A stretch of 64,000 bases of DNA from Hemileia vastatrix (Eukaryota > Basidiomycota > Pucciniomycetes > Pucciniales > Zaghouaniaceae): contig JASXTE010000070.1 of assembly GCA_030280995.1 (NCBI GenBank), forward strand, positions 62,001-126,000. The letters are read 5' to 3'. The notes below the pieces were generated by a model, which saw nothing but the letters and a program-made list of their open reading frames with translations, had not been told where the DNA came from and did not search any database. Made by a program: the position numbers and the translations under genes. Within the stretch, counting starts at the first letter, position 1. Each line of letters opens with the position of its first letter. Shown in pieces: positions 23,001 through 36,800 of the stretch.

Positions 23001-24072
23001 TACATGAACCTATAGAAGCTTTAATAATTACATAAGTTAGGCAAATTAGTGCACTCACTTTACACATACGCACAGACACACCGAGTGTGTGACGATACAT
23101 CAGTCGATGGCAAAATGCTGCCTTGAAAATGTTGTGAACCTTGTAAACGGTTGAATAATCATTTGCCTTGTTGTCTATGTTTTGTGTGTAAATGACGTTA
23201 TGTTTATTTTTTAATGACCTTGTTTTTGGTCAAAGGACACGATACACCTAAAAAAGAGGTAAATCAGAGGTAAAAGACAAGTACAAAAGTATAAAAGTTA
23301 AACAGATGCATGTTGTTGCACTTTGCCCATGTGACAAGGACACAGAAGACAGAACATAGAACACAAAAGAGAAAAGACAGAAAAGAGAATACAGAATTCA
23401 AGCAACCAGGCGACTAATTCACTTGCTGAGGTTGGAAATTAAAACCATTTCACGGTTGAAACGTGCCTTTACCTCAATATCGATCGTCATGTGAAAAGGA
23501 CAATTGAGTCAGATGGGAAAAATAGTGTAATCCATCACATTGAGGTGGGAAAAGAAGAAACAAAATGACAAAATACGTACACTGACAAGTGGTATTTTTG
23601 CTTTTTTTCACGAGTGTGAGTCTTTTTGTTTCTTCATTCAGCTGATTCATTTTTCCCCGGGACAACGGTAAAGCCACTTCATGTCATCTGTGGTCTGTGG
23701 TTTGTGTTGTGAGTGTTGTGAGTGTGTCTATCCAGTGTGTTCATGAAGTGAGTGCGAACCAAAACAAAAGTTCCAAGTCACAAAAAGTTGGCGAATGAGA
23801 GAGAAAAAGCGAAAAAGAGTCATCTGAATTCCTGCTTGTAGAGGAAAAAGAGAAAACGAGTATTGATAATTCTCTAGCACTTGAGTTATGGCAGTGGAGT
23901 GCAAAAAAAGAGAGAAATAAAGAGAGAAAAAGAAAGACTGAGAGGTGAGAGGGCTTGGAGATTGCATTAACTTTTCATGAAGTGTCTGCCCGGGGTGGGC
24001 GAGGGTTAATCGAGAGATCTGCCTAATGGACCTCTTTTTGCCCTGTCTTTCTATCTTTTTCTCTTTTTCTCT

Positions 24073-24119
<47 letters not shown>

Positions 24120-25796
24120 ATCTGTGTGTCCTTTGCTTTTCAATTGACGTGCTGCTGCACGCCAATTCGATTGACTTGTACGGTTCTTTTCTCGTTCTTT
24201 GCCCTGTGTTCTGCGTTCTGTCTTGTGTGTATGTGTTGTGACTGTTTGCACTTTTTCTCTCCTATCCAACTGTCACTGGGCCACCTGAAATGATCACCAT
24301 GGCAGCCAAATAGACAGGGCAAATTAATTTATCCCCTTGTCCACTCATCGACATTGTATGACCGGTTAAATCACTTGTGATATTTGAACCATCTAATGGT
24401 AGTGGTTATGTCTGTACCCTTTTTTTCTTTTTTTCCTTTTTTTCATTTCTCTTTGCAAAATCATTTCAACTTCTCTCTTAACTTTTCTCTTTTTTGTTCC
24501 TTCGTTACATGTTACTTGTCTCATTGTGATCGCCCACTTTTCCACTTTGTGGTGATGAGTTTAATGATTTTCTTCGTGTCTTTTTTTCCTTCCTTTTGCT
24601 TTTTTCTCTTCAATTCTCTTCTGTTGAGTTCTATTGAGTTCTGTTCTGTTCTGTTGTACTTTGTTCTTCCCTCTCATTTCTTCAGACTCTTTAGGATTCA
24701 CTTTTGTGTGTGTGTGTGATTCTTCCTTCCGTCTTGTGCGTGCGAGTAACCGAAACTCTTCTTTTCCCTTTTCTTCTCTTCCTCGTTCACTCATTTTCCC
24801 GTTTTTTTTCTCGAGGTTAGGTTATCCCAGATGCATTAAGTGAATTCAGTGCCATTTCAGAATACGAATGAGTAATAAGAGGAAAGAAAAAGAAAAAGGA
24901 AAAGGAAAAAGCTAAACTCGTGGATGAAAGAATCAACGTATAAAGAGTAGACAGTAAAGAGTAAAGAGCAAAAAGCACAGCGTAGCCACATACACGCTCA
25001 CGTTCAATTGAACTCGACTCAACTGACTTTGCAGTCGAAGAAAAAGTATTACAACTGACTGACAGAGTTAAAGTGTGTGTGTGTGTGTGTGTATACTCGA
25101 AAGACCATCTGAGCAGACAAAGTATAAGACGAGGTACAAAGCACCTACGGACCTTTTACTTTACTTTTTCTTTCTTCTTTCTGGTCTTTTTCTCTTTTAC
25201 TTTATTTCTTTCACTCTGTCATTAGCTTCTCTTCATCATCAAAAGGTATTTCACTTGCATTGCTTGTTCTAGGCAATGTCAAAGTACTTTTTCCTTGTTA
25301 CACTTTTCACCGAGCCTAAAAATGCCAGAAGAAAAGTACCGAAAAAGTACTTTATTACTCTGTCTCTTTTTCTTTTTCTTTCACTTTTTTAGGCCTTCAT
25401 TTGTTTCCTCCTCTATCACTTGAAACTTTGCTCAGTTTTACTGACAATAATTTCCTTTTATTGAGATATTTCGACTCGCATGTCATTAAAATTTGACGCT
25501 TGTAAATATTCGCATTATTTTTACCTGTTTCACTTGTTTCACCTGTTTTACCTATTATATCTGTTCTATCTATTTCATCTGTTCTACTTATTTTATCTGT
25601 TTTACTCGTATAACTGATGATCAAGTTGAAATGTGTATACTTTGATGAGGTTCATTTGATCGCACTGGTTTGACTGTTGACTGTGTTGACTGTGTTGTTC
25701 TGTTGCTGTGTCAACAATCCATTTTGTGTCAACTGTAAAGTGTGAAGTGTGAACTGCAAAGTCATCAATGTTAAAAGTTATTCGTATAACCCACAG
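20053..25796. other. low-complexity intron/intergenic DNA after beat exon 3
   Basis: 5.7 kb dominated on the plus strand by TTC/TCT/CTTT-rich simple sequence with scattered GT and CT microsatellites (another GT run is at 25073-25092). Apparent frames are phenylalanine-, serine- and leucine-rich artefacts. The missing second Ig domain of the beat-like gene should lie here if the gene is intact, but I found no convincing exon. Confidence 0.5.
24077..24114 (+). repeat. (CT)n microsatellite
   Basis: About 19 uninterrupted CT units inside a longer polypyrimidine segment. Confidence 0.95.
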
Positions 25797-25912
25797 GAAC
25801 TCCACAGGAAGCAGCATCAGGAACAGATTGGCATCACTTTTCATCCACATGGACAGTACTTTTTCCTTTGGCGTTAACGTTTGTCACATTAATGGCTGGT
25901 TATTTGGACTGA
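25797..25912 (+). CDS. candidate terminal exon with hydrophobic C-terminal tail
   Basis: After an acceptor CCCACAG, a frame in phase 1 encodes a small polar stretch (GTPQEAASGTDWHH) followed by a hydrophobic segment (TVLFPLALTFVTLMAGYLD) and a stop at 25910-25912. This is the layout of a C-terminal transmembrane or GPI-attachment signal, which beat-family proteins may carry. It lies downstream of the beat-like N-terminal exons on the same strand. The assignment is inference, because the intervening exon(s) were not found. Confidence 0.35.
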
Positions 25913-28900
25913 ATTTGGTAAAATCGACTCAACTGTCGACTGTCGACTCTAACTAAATGACTCTTTGACTCTTTGATACTGTGACACTGTGACTCTTTTC
26001 CCTCTTCTCTTATCCTTGATGTCGGGTGAGACTCATCATATTGATCAACTGTATCATCAACTGTACCAAAAAATCCTGAAAACACTACTTGACCTGAATG
26101 TTTACCTTACTCCAGGCCACAAGTGTAAATCCATGATAACATCAAACATGTAAACGTAAATTTTATTTCCACTTTTTTCACTGGAAACCTTTTGACAGGC
26201 AAAGACATCTACTGATACTTTGAATCTCGATTTTACTCAATTGACTGTCATTGAATTTTCTCCAAGTTGTACATGTTTCTTTTGCGGCAACAACAAGCAA
26301 GTCACTTGCGTGTGTATACAAGATGTAAGAATGTTCACCATGTCTGGATGTTTGTATGGATAGATATATGGATGTGAGAATGTGAGGATGTGAGGATGTT
26401 CACATGTGATGCTGTATGGTGAGTCAAGTGTTACAAGATTCAAGCGAAAGATGTGTATGTCTAGATGCTGGATACACAATTCCACGCCGGGGGAGAGAAA
26501 GTTGTGTTGGTTGATCTGTTTGACTCCTTCTTCATATTTTTTCCTCTTTTTCTCTTCTTCTCTTTTCCTCTCTCTCTCTCTTTCTTCCTGTGCTTCCATC
26601 ATCTCATCATCTCATTCTCCTCCTCCTCTCTTGGATGTCTCTCCAATGCCTTCTCTTTCACCTCACTTTCTCTTCCCTATCTTACTCTGGTTCTCACTAT
26701 CACACGTGCAACAGCAACATCCAAAGAACTTTTTTTGCCCTGAAACATGGATGCTACAAGCAGATTTTCGACTTTGCTCTCCAGAGATTTTTCTTTCTTC
26801 CTCTTCATCTTTTCTCTCTCTTTTTTTTCTTTCCCTCAGTCTGTTCATTTTGTCTTCTCCTTCTTCTTGCTGCCGCTGACATTGGCTTGACTCTGACTCA
26901 TTCCATCGATGCCTGTGCAAACTCACAGATACACCTTATGTCATCTCTTTTTTCTCAGACTCTCTGCGTGTACATTTCTTTGACACATAAAATGTTAATG
27001 ATGGACCCTCATCAATTACGACATCTTTTCTCTGCTGATAATAGGTACACATCCAAACACACACACACATCACACCAGTAATAACGAAACTTGTCTAATA
27101 AAACAATGGATAACAAGAAGAATAAATCGTCTCATCAATTAGCTAGTTTGTTGGTCGTTCCCATCAATACAAGGTGTAAGACATTCACAATTGTTGAGTT
27201 GGATGAAAAAAATTTCATGCACTATATGGAAAGGGAAAAAAAGGAAGAATGCAACAAAATTGACTAAAAAATCATCTTTCATCCCGAGTGTCGAGAGTAA
27301 TGTGGTAAAAATTTGTGATGTGTATGTTGATGTTGATGTTTCAACAAACTTTAGCCGCTTTACAGCTGTATACTTTATTTACCTTATTTACCTCATTACG
27401 TTATTCACCTTATTTACCTGAATCTGCAAGTGGATTGAGGCAGATTTTTCCTTTCATACAACAAGATGCATCTTTCTTTGTATACAAGTATACAGTGTAC
27501 AATGGACAGGATGAATCAGTCAACTCAATCAAAAGCAATCCCAGGAAATCGACAAACACGCCGCGGGCTGTTGCATAGCCTATGAAAGGTGTAAGAAAAA
27601 AGTACAAGAAAAAAGTGTAAGAAAAGACAAAGAAAGAAAAAATTTCTCCTCCGAAATGTCAATTGCCTGCAATGCACTTACTCGGGACAAATCTGTCAAA
27701 GTTGAGGTTTGCTTTGTCATTCATTTCCTTTTGCAATTGTCTTCATTGACCAAACTTCATTGACTGGCGATTGCGGTCAATCAACTAAACGCAATGTTTC
27801 ATTTTTACCGTCTTAATCGATGATCATGGTGAGGATGACGATGACGATGACGATGACGATGATGATGATGATGATTATTATTATTATTATTATTATTATC
27901 ATCATTATTATTATGACGAGGTTCAACTTGAGCTCAGATAAATATCATCTAAATCATCTCAGTCATCTGAACTCATCCCTTTTCACCATGACACCGGAAA
28001 TGAAGATGAAACAATCAACCAATCAACTGTTAGTCCTGATGGTAGTTCAGCCAGTGGATAGTTTGCCCTTGTAATTACATTCTATTTCGTTGAATCGTTG
28101 AACGTTTGTGTTATTTGCTTGGATGATTCAATTTATCTGCCAAGGTGTGAATTGAGTATGAAAAAGAGGGAAAAAATCGATTTACTGATGCTTCTGTTGC
28201 TTTGCTCTGCACTCTCTCTTTCTCTATTTTTGGTTTGCTTTTTTTTTGCTTTTTTTTTCGTTTTCCTTTTTTAACCTCTCTCTCTCTTTCTCAATTTCAT
28301 CTGACTACAAGGTGAGAAGGAAAGGAAAAATGTGAGCAGAAAGAAATTCTTCATCTGCTTATTTATGGCACTTGCATGAGAAAAGACTCAAACCACAGTC
28401 AGATTAAATCACCGCGAGATCAGTCACGAAGAACAAATCGAGAAGAATCCAAATGAATTCCTTTTCACTTTTTCTCTGTCTGCCTGAATCTGACTGAATC
28501 TGTTTGAATCTGCCTTATTTGGGTGAGAGAAGAGAACAAGGCAAAGAAAAGGTACAATCTTACTTATATACTGATATGCTTTTGTGTGTTGCATTTTCTT
28601 TGTCGATACAAATACTCTGACGATCCAACGGTGCTTTAGGTATATCTGACGTCCTTAGAACATTGAAGAAGAAGGAAAAAAACAGAGAGAGACAAAGACA
28701 AAACCCTTTCACATGCAGTAGGCCAAAGTGGCAGCTGCTTAGACTGTTAGAATGTTAGAATGGTAGAATGTTAGATTCCTCTGGGATGTGCATTTTCTTC
28801 TTCTCGTTTTTTCTCTCTTTTTTGCATTTCATCCGTCAACCAGGGTGAGGCAGTAGTAAGAATAAGGAAGAGTCAAGGAAAAGAGTAAAGAAGAAGACCA

Positions 28901-30891
28901 GGACGAAGGAGAAGAAGATGAAGACAAGATAGACAGTTCGACTCCTCAGGCCACACGATTCGCAGTACAAGCGGTTGTATCGTGAGCGAGTGTTTCTCTT
29001 CTTTCTCTCTCTTCTTTTTCTTTCTCTTCTTCTTCTCGCTTTGCACTTTTTTCTCCCTCGATACAAGTCACTGGGAAACACGCCTGCAGGTCTGTAAGTT
29101 GCCAAAATCGTTAGGTAAATCCAGTTAATAGACGCGTCAGTACTTGTGTCAACTTGCAACTTTCACCTAACAAGGCTTCTACAAAAAAAGAAGGAAAAAA
29201 ATTTACGCCCAGTTTGACAGGAAACTATTTTCACTCACTTGACTCTTTCACTTTTGTGTCGACACACTAGTTCTGTCCATGTAAAATGAATTAATAGTTT
29301 AAGCTGACGACAGATAAAACTGTTCAGCGTCGTACCTTTATTTTTCTTTGTTCTTCCTTTACTTTTTTCTACCTTTTTCTACCTTTTGCTTTAACCTGGT
29401 GCGCCCGTCAAGTCAACTCAGCGAAATATTTTTCATCACCGATGAATTAAACTCAACACCATCATTAATTTATCAGGTGTCCAGTTGTTTTAACATTCAA
29501 TTAAATTTCTACAAAAAGTTTACCCGGATCGAGGAAAGTTATAATGAACAAAATGAACAAAATGAGCAAAAATTTGATCCAACTTCATCACCGAGTAAAG
29601 GCAAAGGAAAAGAAAAATAGATCAACTTCAACTAATGAACTTTCAAATTGATATGATGATGCATCTGAATTGTTCTTCTTCCTTTTCCTTGGATTACAAG
29701 TAACAATTAGAAAGATTAATAATGAATTAAACTTAAGCTACAAGGTAAAAGAGGTAAAAAGAGGTAAAAGAGTACGCATATGAATACAGCTTAAAATGTT
29801 AACTCAAATGTTCATTGTTCTCTAAAGATTCAACAAGAAATGCTCTCAGTGCACTCAGAGGTGAAAGTTAAATGAACACGGATCAAATGAAGAGTTTCTC
29901 TTTGATTCTTTGCAATCCATTCAATCTACTGACTCCATGGACTTCATTGACTTCATTGACTCCATTGATAGCAACTTTGACCTTTTTTGCCAAAGAAATC
30001 GGCATTGTAAGAAGAAGAACATGCACTCGATGTGCCATGTTTTTTGCCTGTTTAACCTGCGAAACATTTCGACGGCATGTCAAAGTGACCCAAGAGACTA
30101 ACTTTTGACTCATTGAATTGCTTGTTAATTGTATCAGCGTACTCTTAACATCTGAAATTTGGCAATTTGATTATTACTAAATGTTACCTTTGCACACACA
30201 GACATGGTGAATTTTCTCACTCACGCCATTCTATCTGTATCAGCATACATTTCAAGCGCAAGTTGTACGCCTTTGATGGATAACAATGCGATCTCCACAC
30301 AACCAGATAGAACAGAACATTCACGCCGTCTCTCGACTTGGTATCAAAGGAAAAAAGAGAAAAAAGAGAATAATATCAACCAAGTCAATTTCGATTGGCT
30401 TCCTCAAGGTGTCATCAAGTGTTCCAAAGAACAGGATGAAACTGGGATGGAGAGGATTTTATGAATGAGATCACTTCGACGCATAATCACCACTGGTGCG
30501 CGTGAAATTGGCGCGTTAAGAAGGCAAACCATCCACATTGTGTCTGTGCCTGTGTCGAATTGACTTTTCCTCCCTCTCTACTCACTTTACTCACTTTACC
30601 CACTTTACTTACTCGTCAAGTCGACAGAACACACTTGCAATTTTCTTGTAAGCGCGTTTTTCTTTTTCTTACAACTTATGTATGTCATCTGCCTCTTCGC
30701 CAACTGTATGAGTTAATCAATATTGATAATCAAATAACTATGAAAAGTCGATCGACGTGGACTTATGAACTTATGAACTTATCAAGTGACTGAGTCAATT
30801 TACAACTTTATTATCCTTAGTCACAGTTAATCAAGTAATTTCAATCATCATCCTTATCATCATTGTCATCATCATTGTCATCATCATTATC
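25913..30891. other. gene-free low-complexity DNA before the CA-related gene
   Basis: About 5 kb with no gene I can support. It holds simple repeats, including a compound repeat at 27832-27914. A weak frame at 30204-30464 starts with a signal-like segment but has no homology I recognise. TTC-rich stretches on the plus strand continue. Confidence 0.45.
27832..27914 (+). repeat. compound (GATGAC)n (GAT)n (TTA)n repeat
   Basis: A run of GATGAC hexamers passes into GAT triplets and then TTA triplets, apparently by stepwise mutation of one array into the next. Confidence 0.9.
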
Positions 30892-33800
30892 ATGTGGCAG
30901 TATTTGATGATACTTTTTCCAATCATCAGTTGTCTGGGTAAGTGAATTGATATCGTGTTGATATTTTGATTCAATTAATTAATTGTTATTGATCAAATCG
31001 GTCAGAAGGCCAATTGACTCCATCTCACTGGGATGAATGGTGGACGTATCAAGGAATTTCAGGTAAATTATTAATTATTTTTACACTTACACTTCTTCCA
31101 TCTTTTACTTCAATCGACTGAATGAAGATGATGACGATGACAAGGTTGAATGTTTGGTTTAACGGTGGTTTCGTTGGACGGATTCAAGTTTTGGAGTTTA
31201 TTCAAGTATTGAAATATTGAAGTATCGAAGTGATGAACAAGGCAAATGAAGTAGCAGACAACTTGCGAAATGTGATGAATGAATAGTAACAAATGTATTA
31301 ATACCAAGTGATACGTTAATGTGCCAACATACACACAGAGGGATCCTTTTGAATGCACAGTGTGCATTAGCAGTTTTTTCTTTATTCCTTTCTTCACATG
31401 TTAAGTCATTATCCATTATCTTTATCTTGAATTCATACTTCACCTGTATGTTTGCATATGTGTGACATATGCTGATCTAGTGAGCCATTTGATGATGGAG
31501 TTGGCTTTTTTTCACCCTGTCAGTCGTTAATACAGCTTTTGACTACTTAAAGTCCTTCCTGTTCTTTGATTCTTTTTGTATATTATTTTTTTCCCTTCAC
31601 CTGCAATATTGGATGATGTTAGAATGTTACAATGTGAGAAAGTGAGAAAGTGAGAAAGTGAAAATGTGAAAATGTGAATTTTTTGTCCCATCATTAACTG
31701 CTTACTGCCAATTTACACCAGGCAACTAACTAGAAAAGAAAGGAAAGGAGGAAAAAAAGAAAAAGAGAGAATCAGAGAGTCAGATGCTCTCTTTTCAGCT
31801 CAAGTGAGTGAGTCAGTAAGTGAGTAAGTGATGACTGTTAACTGGATGTTCGATTTTGTTCCTATACTTGTACGGGTTGAAGATTCATTTGCACTTCTAA
31901 CTTCTAACTTGTAACTCTCTCTCTCTCTCTCTTTTTCTCTTTCTCTTTGTAACTCCTCACTTCTCACTTTCTACTGAATTCCCGGCAATATCTCGTTTCC
32001 TTCTTTTGTTGCCTTGTGTAGATGAGAACAAAAGTTCTAACTGTTCTAGTTACGAGTGCAAAGTACTGGTAGTTGAGAAGATGCGGATAAAACAGGTACA
32101 TTTTCTCTTTCTTTTTCTTTATTTTTTTCTTTTCCTCCTCTGTCACCTCTTTTACTTGTTCATTGTTTGAGTGAAGAAAGAAAAAGAAGTAACAAAATCA
32201 GACGTAAAGTTTCTTTTTCTCATAATCATCAACATCAGCAACTGTAAATGACAGTCATAAGGTGTGAAACTAAATCAGCAATAATTTGCGACCTTTTGAC
32301 TTGAAAAGGTGTGTAACTTTATTCGCCTTCATTTCATGTGAGTACAAAGTTTGTCCTTAGGATCAGTTTGTCTTTTTATTTGCCTTGTTGCTTACCTTTG
32401 TATACGCAGCAGTGTGGGTGAATTTTTGTTTCTTCTTTTTCTTTCTCTTTTTCTTTCTCTTTTTCTTTCTCTTTTTCTTTCTCTTTTTCTTTCTCTTTTT
32501 CTTTCTCCTTCTCTTTCTCTTTGGCGTCCTGGCCTCGTCGAAAAGTGGAAAAATCGAAATGTGAAACTTGACTTTGCTCGAATTTCACCCTGATGTTGAG
32601 TTCAAACAATCACATGCCATTGATAGACCGGTGGAAAGGAGTAAATTCAAATAGCATCCTCATCCCGGAGGAAAAAGTCAGGCCAAATAGAAATACATAC
32701 AAAGACACAGAAAAAAACAGAAAAAAAAGAGAAAGAAAAAATAGACAAAAAATATCTCAGCACAGTCAATCCTCATCCTGGATGCAAATAACAAGATGAA
32801 CATCCGACTTTCAACTTTTCAACTTTCTATTTTTCAGCTTTTCTCTTTGTCAAAGTCTCCTCACTGCACAATGCAAGTCATTTGGTGAGAGTTTTTCTTT
32901 CCCTTTTTCTCCTTTCTCATTTTTTTTTGTATTTCACAAGTTGCCTTTTACTCTTCTACTCTTTTACTTGTCTACTCTTCTACATCTTCTACATCTTCTA
33001 CATCTTCTTCTCTCTTCTACTCTTTTACTTTGTTCTCAATTTCCTTTTGACTCATGACACATCTGAATGTCAACAAAGTTCAATTTTATGCCGAAGTAAC
33101 TTTCATCATTCACACTCGAGTGATTCATTGAGCAGGTTTTTCCCGCATAACATATTGAGCGGCAGTCCAATTGATTTGACTTGAGTTGAGTTGAATCGAG
33201 AGGTAGATTCGTAGATTTGCCATCCGATTGTTGCACTTAGTCGATGAAGAGGCAAAGAAGGAGAGAAAAAGAAAGAAAAAAAAACAGGATGAATCAGCCA
33301 TCGATATCGATTTGAAGGTGGACCAAAGAAAAAGAAGGAAAAGGACATGAAAGAAAGAATGATGAAGGATGAAGGATGGATGAATGTTTACTTTAAAGAC
33401 CATTGATCCAATGTTTGCATGTGCATCTGTTGATTATATCTGTTTCTCTTGTTATATCATGAGTCATGTCGATTTGTGTTTACCTATTCTGTTGATAATT
33501 GACATGTATGTGTGGTCATTGGGGGTTTTTTGGCCAAATTAAGGGCAGAAACATGCTCACATGCTCATACGATCACATCTTAACATCTTAACATCTTCAC
33601 ATGCTCACATTCTAACACTTGCAGTCAAACGTCACACGCGTACATTGAAATGCATGTGAAGGGCAAGTCGAGTGAATCTTTCACTTTGGACATCCGTTCT
33701 ATTTGTGTTGTCTGTATCCCTTGTCGGTTTGTCTTTCTGTATTTTTTTTTCTTTTTTTCTTTTTCTCTTTTTCTTCCATCTTGTTCTACTGAATATTTTA

Positions 33801-36800
33801 CGCAACTTTATTCTTCCTAATGGCACTAAGTCGACTTGTACATGGTGCATCTTCAAAGGAAAAACGAGTGTAACGGGTAAAGTAGTACTGAGAATGAAGC
33901 AAAAAAAACGAATGTAACGAAAAACGAAAAAAAGAAGAACAAAGTGAAACAAGCCGTAGAAAGTTGTACCGGAGAAACTATTCAATCCGTCTGGCAAATC
34001 CTAGAGATGGACAGAACAAAAGTTGTTCCTTTTTCTCTATTTTCCTGTTTCCTCATCCTGTGTCATGTGTCTGTGTGTCTGTTTGTGTATCTATCTCTCT
34101 GTCTCAGTCTCTGTCTCTCTTTCTCTGTCTCTGTGTGTCCGTTATTGTCGTTGTCGAAGTTAATCTAGTATCCATCTGAACAATCTGGACAACTGGAAAG
34201 TTCATTCACTCACGAACTGTTTGAATGACTGAACAACCATCTTCTCACACTCGATGTTGTACTTGGTTTGTTCTGTTGGAGGAAAAGTGAGAGTAAGAGA
34301 GTGAGAGAAGAAGAAGAAGAAGAAAAGAGAGATTCCTTTTGCCTTCATTTCTTGCTTTTTTTCTTTCTTTCTTTTCATTGCTTGTGTTTCTTTTATTTTG
34401 CCCAGAGTCGCACTTTTTCTTCCACTGTGAACACTTTACCGTCCACTCGAGTGTCAAATAAGTCTCACTAGTGACAATTTTTACCCTTATTGACACAATT
34501 CAATTGGCCAGGGTTGTCGTGGCAGGAAAAGAAAAAGAAATAAACGTGAAGAAAAGAATACAATAGAATAGAATAGAAAAGGAAAGAAACATATTCATTG
34601 ATCATACATCCGTATTGTGACTTTGTGTGTCTGTTGTATTTTTCATGTTTTGATGTTTACATGAGTTGTTCGCTTCAGTCAACTCGAGAAACAGACAAAC
34701 TTGTGGTGGTTTGTCCTTTCTTTTATCCTTCTTTTCCAGCAGATTGAAAGAAAAGACTTTTTTTTGTTAGTTTTATTCTCCCATTGCTCATCAAACATTC
34801 CATCAGGGGCCATTGTAACTGTTAGGAGAGAGGAAGAAGAGGAAGAAGTGAAAGAAGTGATAGAATGGAAAAAGGAAGAAAGAATGAATAAGAGGGTGTC
34901 TTTACCGACTCACAAAATCAGCCTAATGCACTGGAGAAAGTAAAGTGACAGTTGTCTTTGCTACCACCATCACCTCTTCTTCACCACATCTTGCATTGAA
35001 TACACATTGAATACACATTGAAGACAATGTCAGGTGATGCAGGAGAGATGGATGGATTGGACAAAGGATGGTAAATCTCTCGCTCTTTGGACCTTTTATC
35101 CTCTTTGCCATCCGCATCCCTGATCAACTAGTCATCACTTGCATGGCCTAAGTTTGTCCATTCATCCATTCAAAGGCTGCTTTTTCTTTATTCCTTTTAC
35201 TCATACTTTTACTCTGTGGTGAGAGAAGGTTGCTCACACCGTCAACACTTACCATGCAGTGTGCATCATCATCATCTTCTTCGTCGGTGTCATCATCGTC
35301 ATTGTGGCTGATACTCCTGATATCTTCGTCATCATCATCATCAATCTCAGTTTCGATTTTGAAATACACACATTGTACACACTTTGTGCCCGAAAAGGCA
35401 ATTTTTAATCCATCAACAAGTCACAATTGTCACAATGGTCAAAATTGTTTTTTTCCCACACAGGAACTGACTTTTGGGGAATTCTCAATCCCGATTGGCG
35501 ACTATGTTCACAAGGAAGACGCCAATCACCAGTGAATATAAAGACGGATGTTCTTGTCTTTGATCCTCTTTTACCTCCTCTTCAAGTTGACAAGAGTCGG
35601 GTGAGTTTATTTCTGGAGTCTCTTCATGTTTGCAAGTGCAACTTTTTCCTCTTCTTCATCTTCTTCATCTGCTTCTTCTTCATGTTGTTTACCCTTTTCA
35701 TCCTTTCTTTGCTTCTTTCATTCTTTCTTTTCTTTTTTCTTCTTTTCTTCTTTTCTTCTTTTCTTCTTTCTTCCTGTCCACTCTACTTACCATCTCTTCA
35801 TCTTTTCCTTACTTCACCATCCTTCTTTGTCCCTGCTATTGTTGTCATTCACTGTGCTACTTATTCACCTGTTCAATACTTGTTTACACTTGACTTACTT
35901 TCTCTTAGAAAGGAGAAATATAATGTCCCTTCCTACAAGTTTATTCCTTTACTGTAAAAGTGCGTGTGTTGGACAAGTTGACAAATTCAATTGATACTTC
36001 TTAGAAAACTTCAAGTCGACTTACCTTTAAAGATTGTCCTATGAAAAGTAGACGATTGATTGCCTTACACTTGATAAGAAAAAAAACACACACAAACATT
36101 TGCAGACACATGGACACAGTGCAAGTGACATGAGAGTGTGAATGGAGAGGAATAAAATTTAATTGCATGTTGAGCCAATTTACTAATTCAATTTGCAAAT
36201 ATTTTCCACCAGTCAATGTCAATTTAATTTGAGAACATGGACAATGTTGCTTCCTTTGTCTGTGTCGATCTAATTAGATGTAACAAATTCAACTCGAAAG
36301 TTGACTCGAAAGAGAGATAAAGTTGAATCATCACAATGAACAATGGAAAAGGATGATGATGAAGAGGAGGGTGATGGAGAAGTGTCTTGGTGCACATGTG
36401 AGAAAAGCAAAGAAGTAGAGAATTAGAGAAGGAGAGAAGTAAAAAAGAAAGGCTAGACAAGTGGTAAAAATCATAATCACAAATGTGTTAATGTGTAAAA
36501 TGAGCCAAAAATAAAGCATAAAATAAAATAGAATAGAATAAAATGCATCAAATACAATGAAATAAACATAGGTTATTTTGTCATCCAAATTGTGAAGAAG
36601 AAAAAGTCGACAGAATTTTCCATTTGCAAGTGTCACAAGAGAAGGATATGTGAAAACAAGTAAGAACAAGTAAGAGGAGGTGAAAAGTGAAAAGACACAA
36701 GTCTCAAGTTGGGAAAATCATCTTTATTACCTTTTTCTTTCGTGAATACATCTTAGATTTACTTTTCATAGATTCAGCCCGTCATAGAGTCAACCAGTCA

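Noticed and set aside
19204..24843. Many Phe/Ser/Leu-, Cys/Val- or Glu/Arg-rich frames on both strands
   Set aside because: All follow TTC, CT and GT simple repeats; no start context, splice fit or homology.
30204..30464. 86-codon frame beginning with a signal-like segment (MVNFLTHAILSVSAYI) and containing dibasic sites
   Set aside because: Neuropeptide-like at first sight, but there is no repeated peptide, no amidation motif and no homology; its second half is a Lys/Glu-rich stretch from AAAAAGAG sequence.
35626..35994. Long Phe/Ser-rich frame after CA-related exon 3
   Set aside because: Begins beyond the GTGAGT donor at 35601 and is TTCTTC-rich intron sequence.
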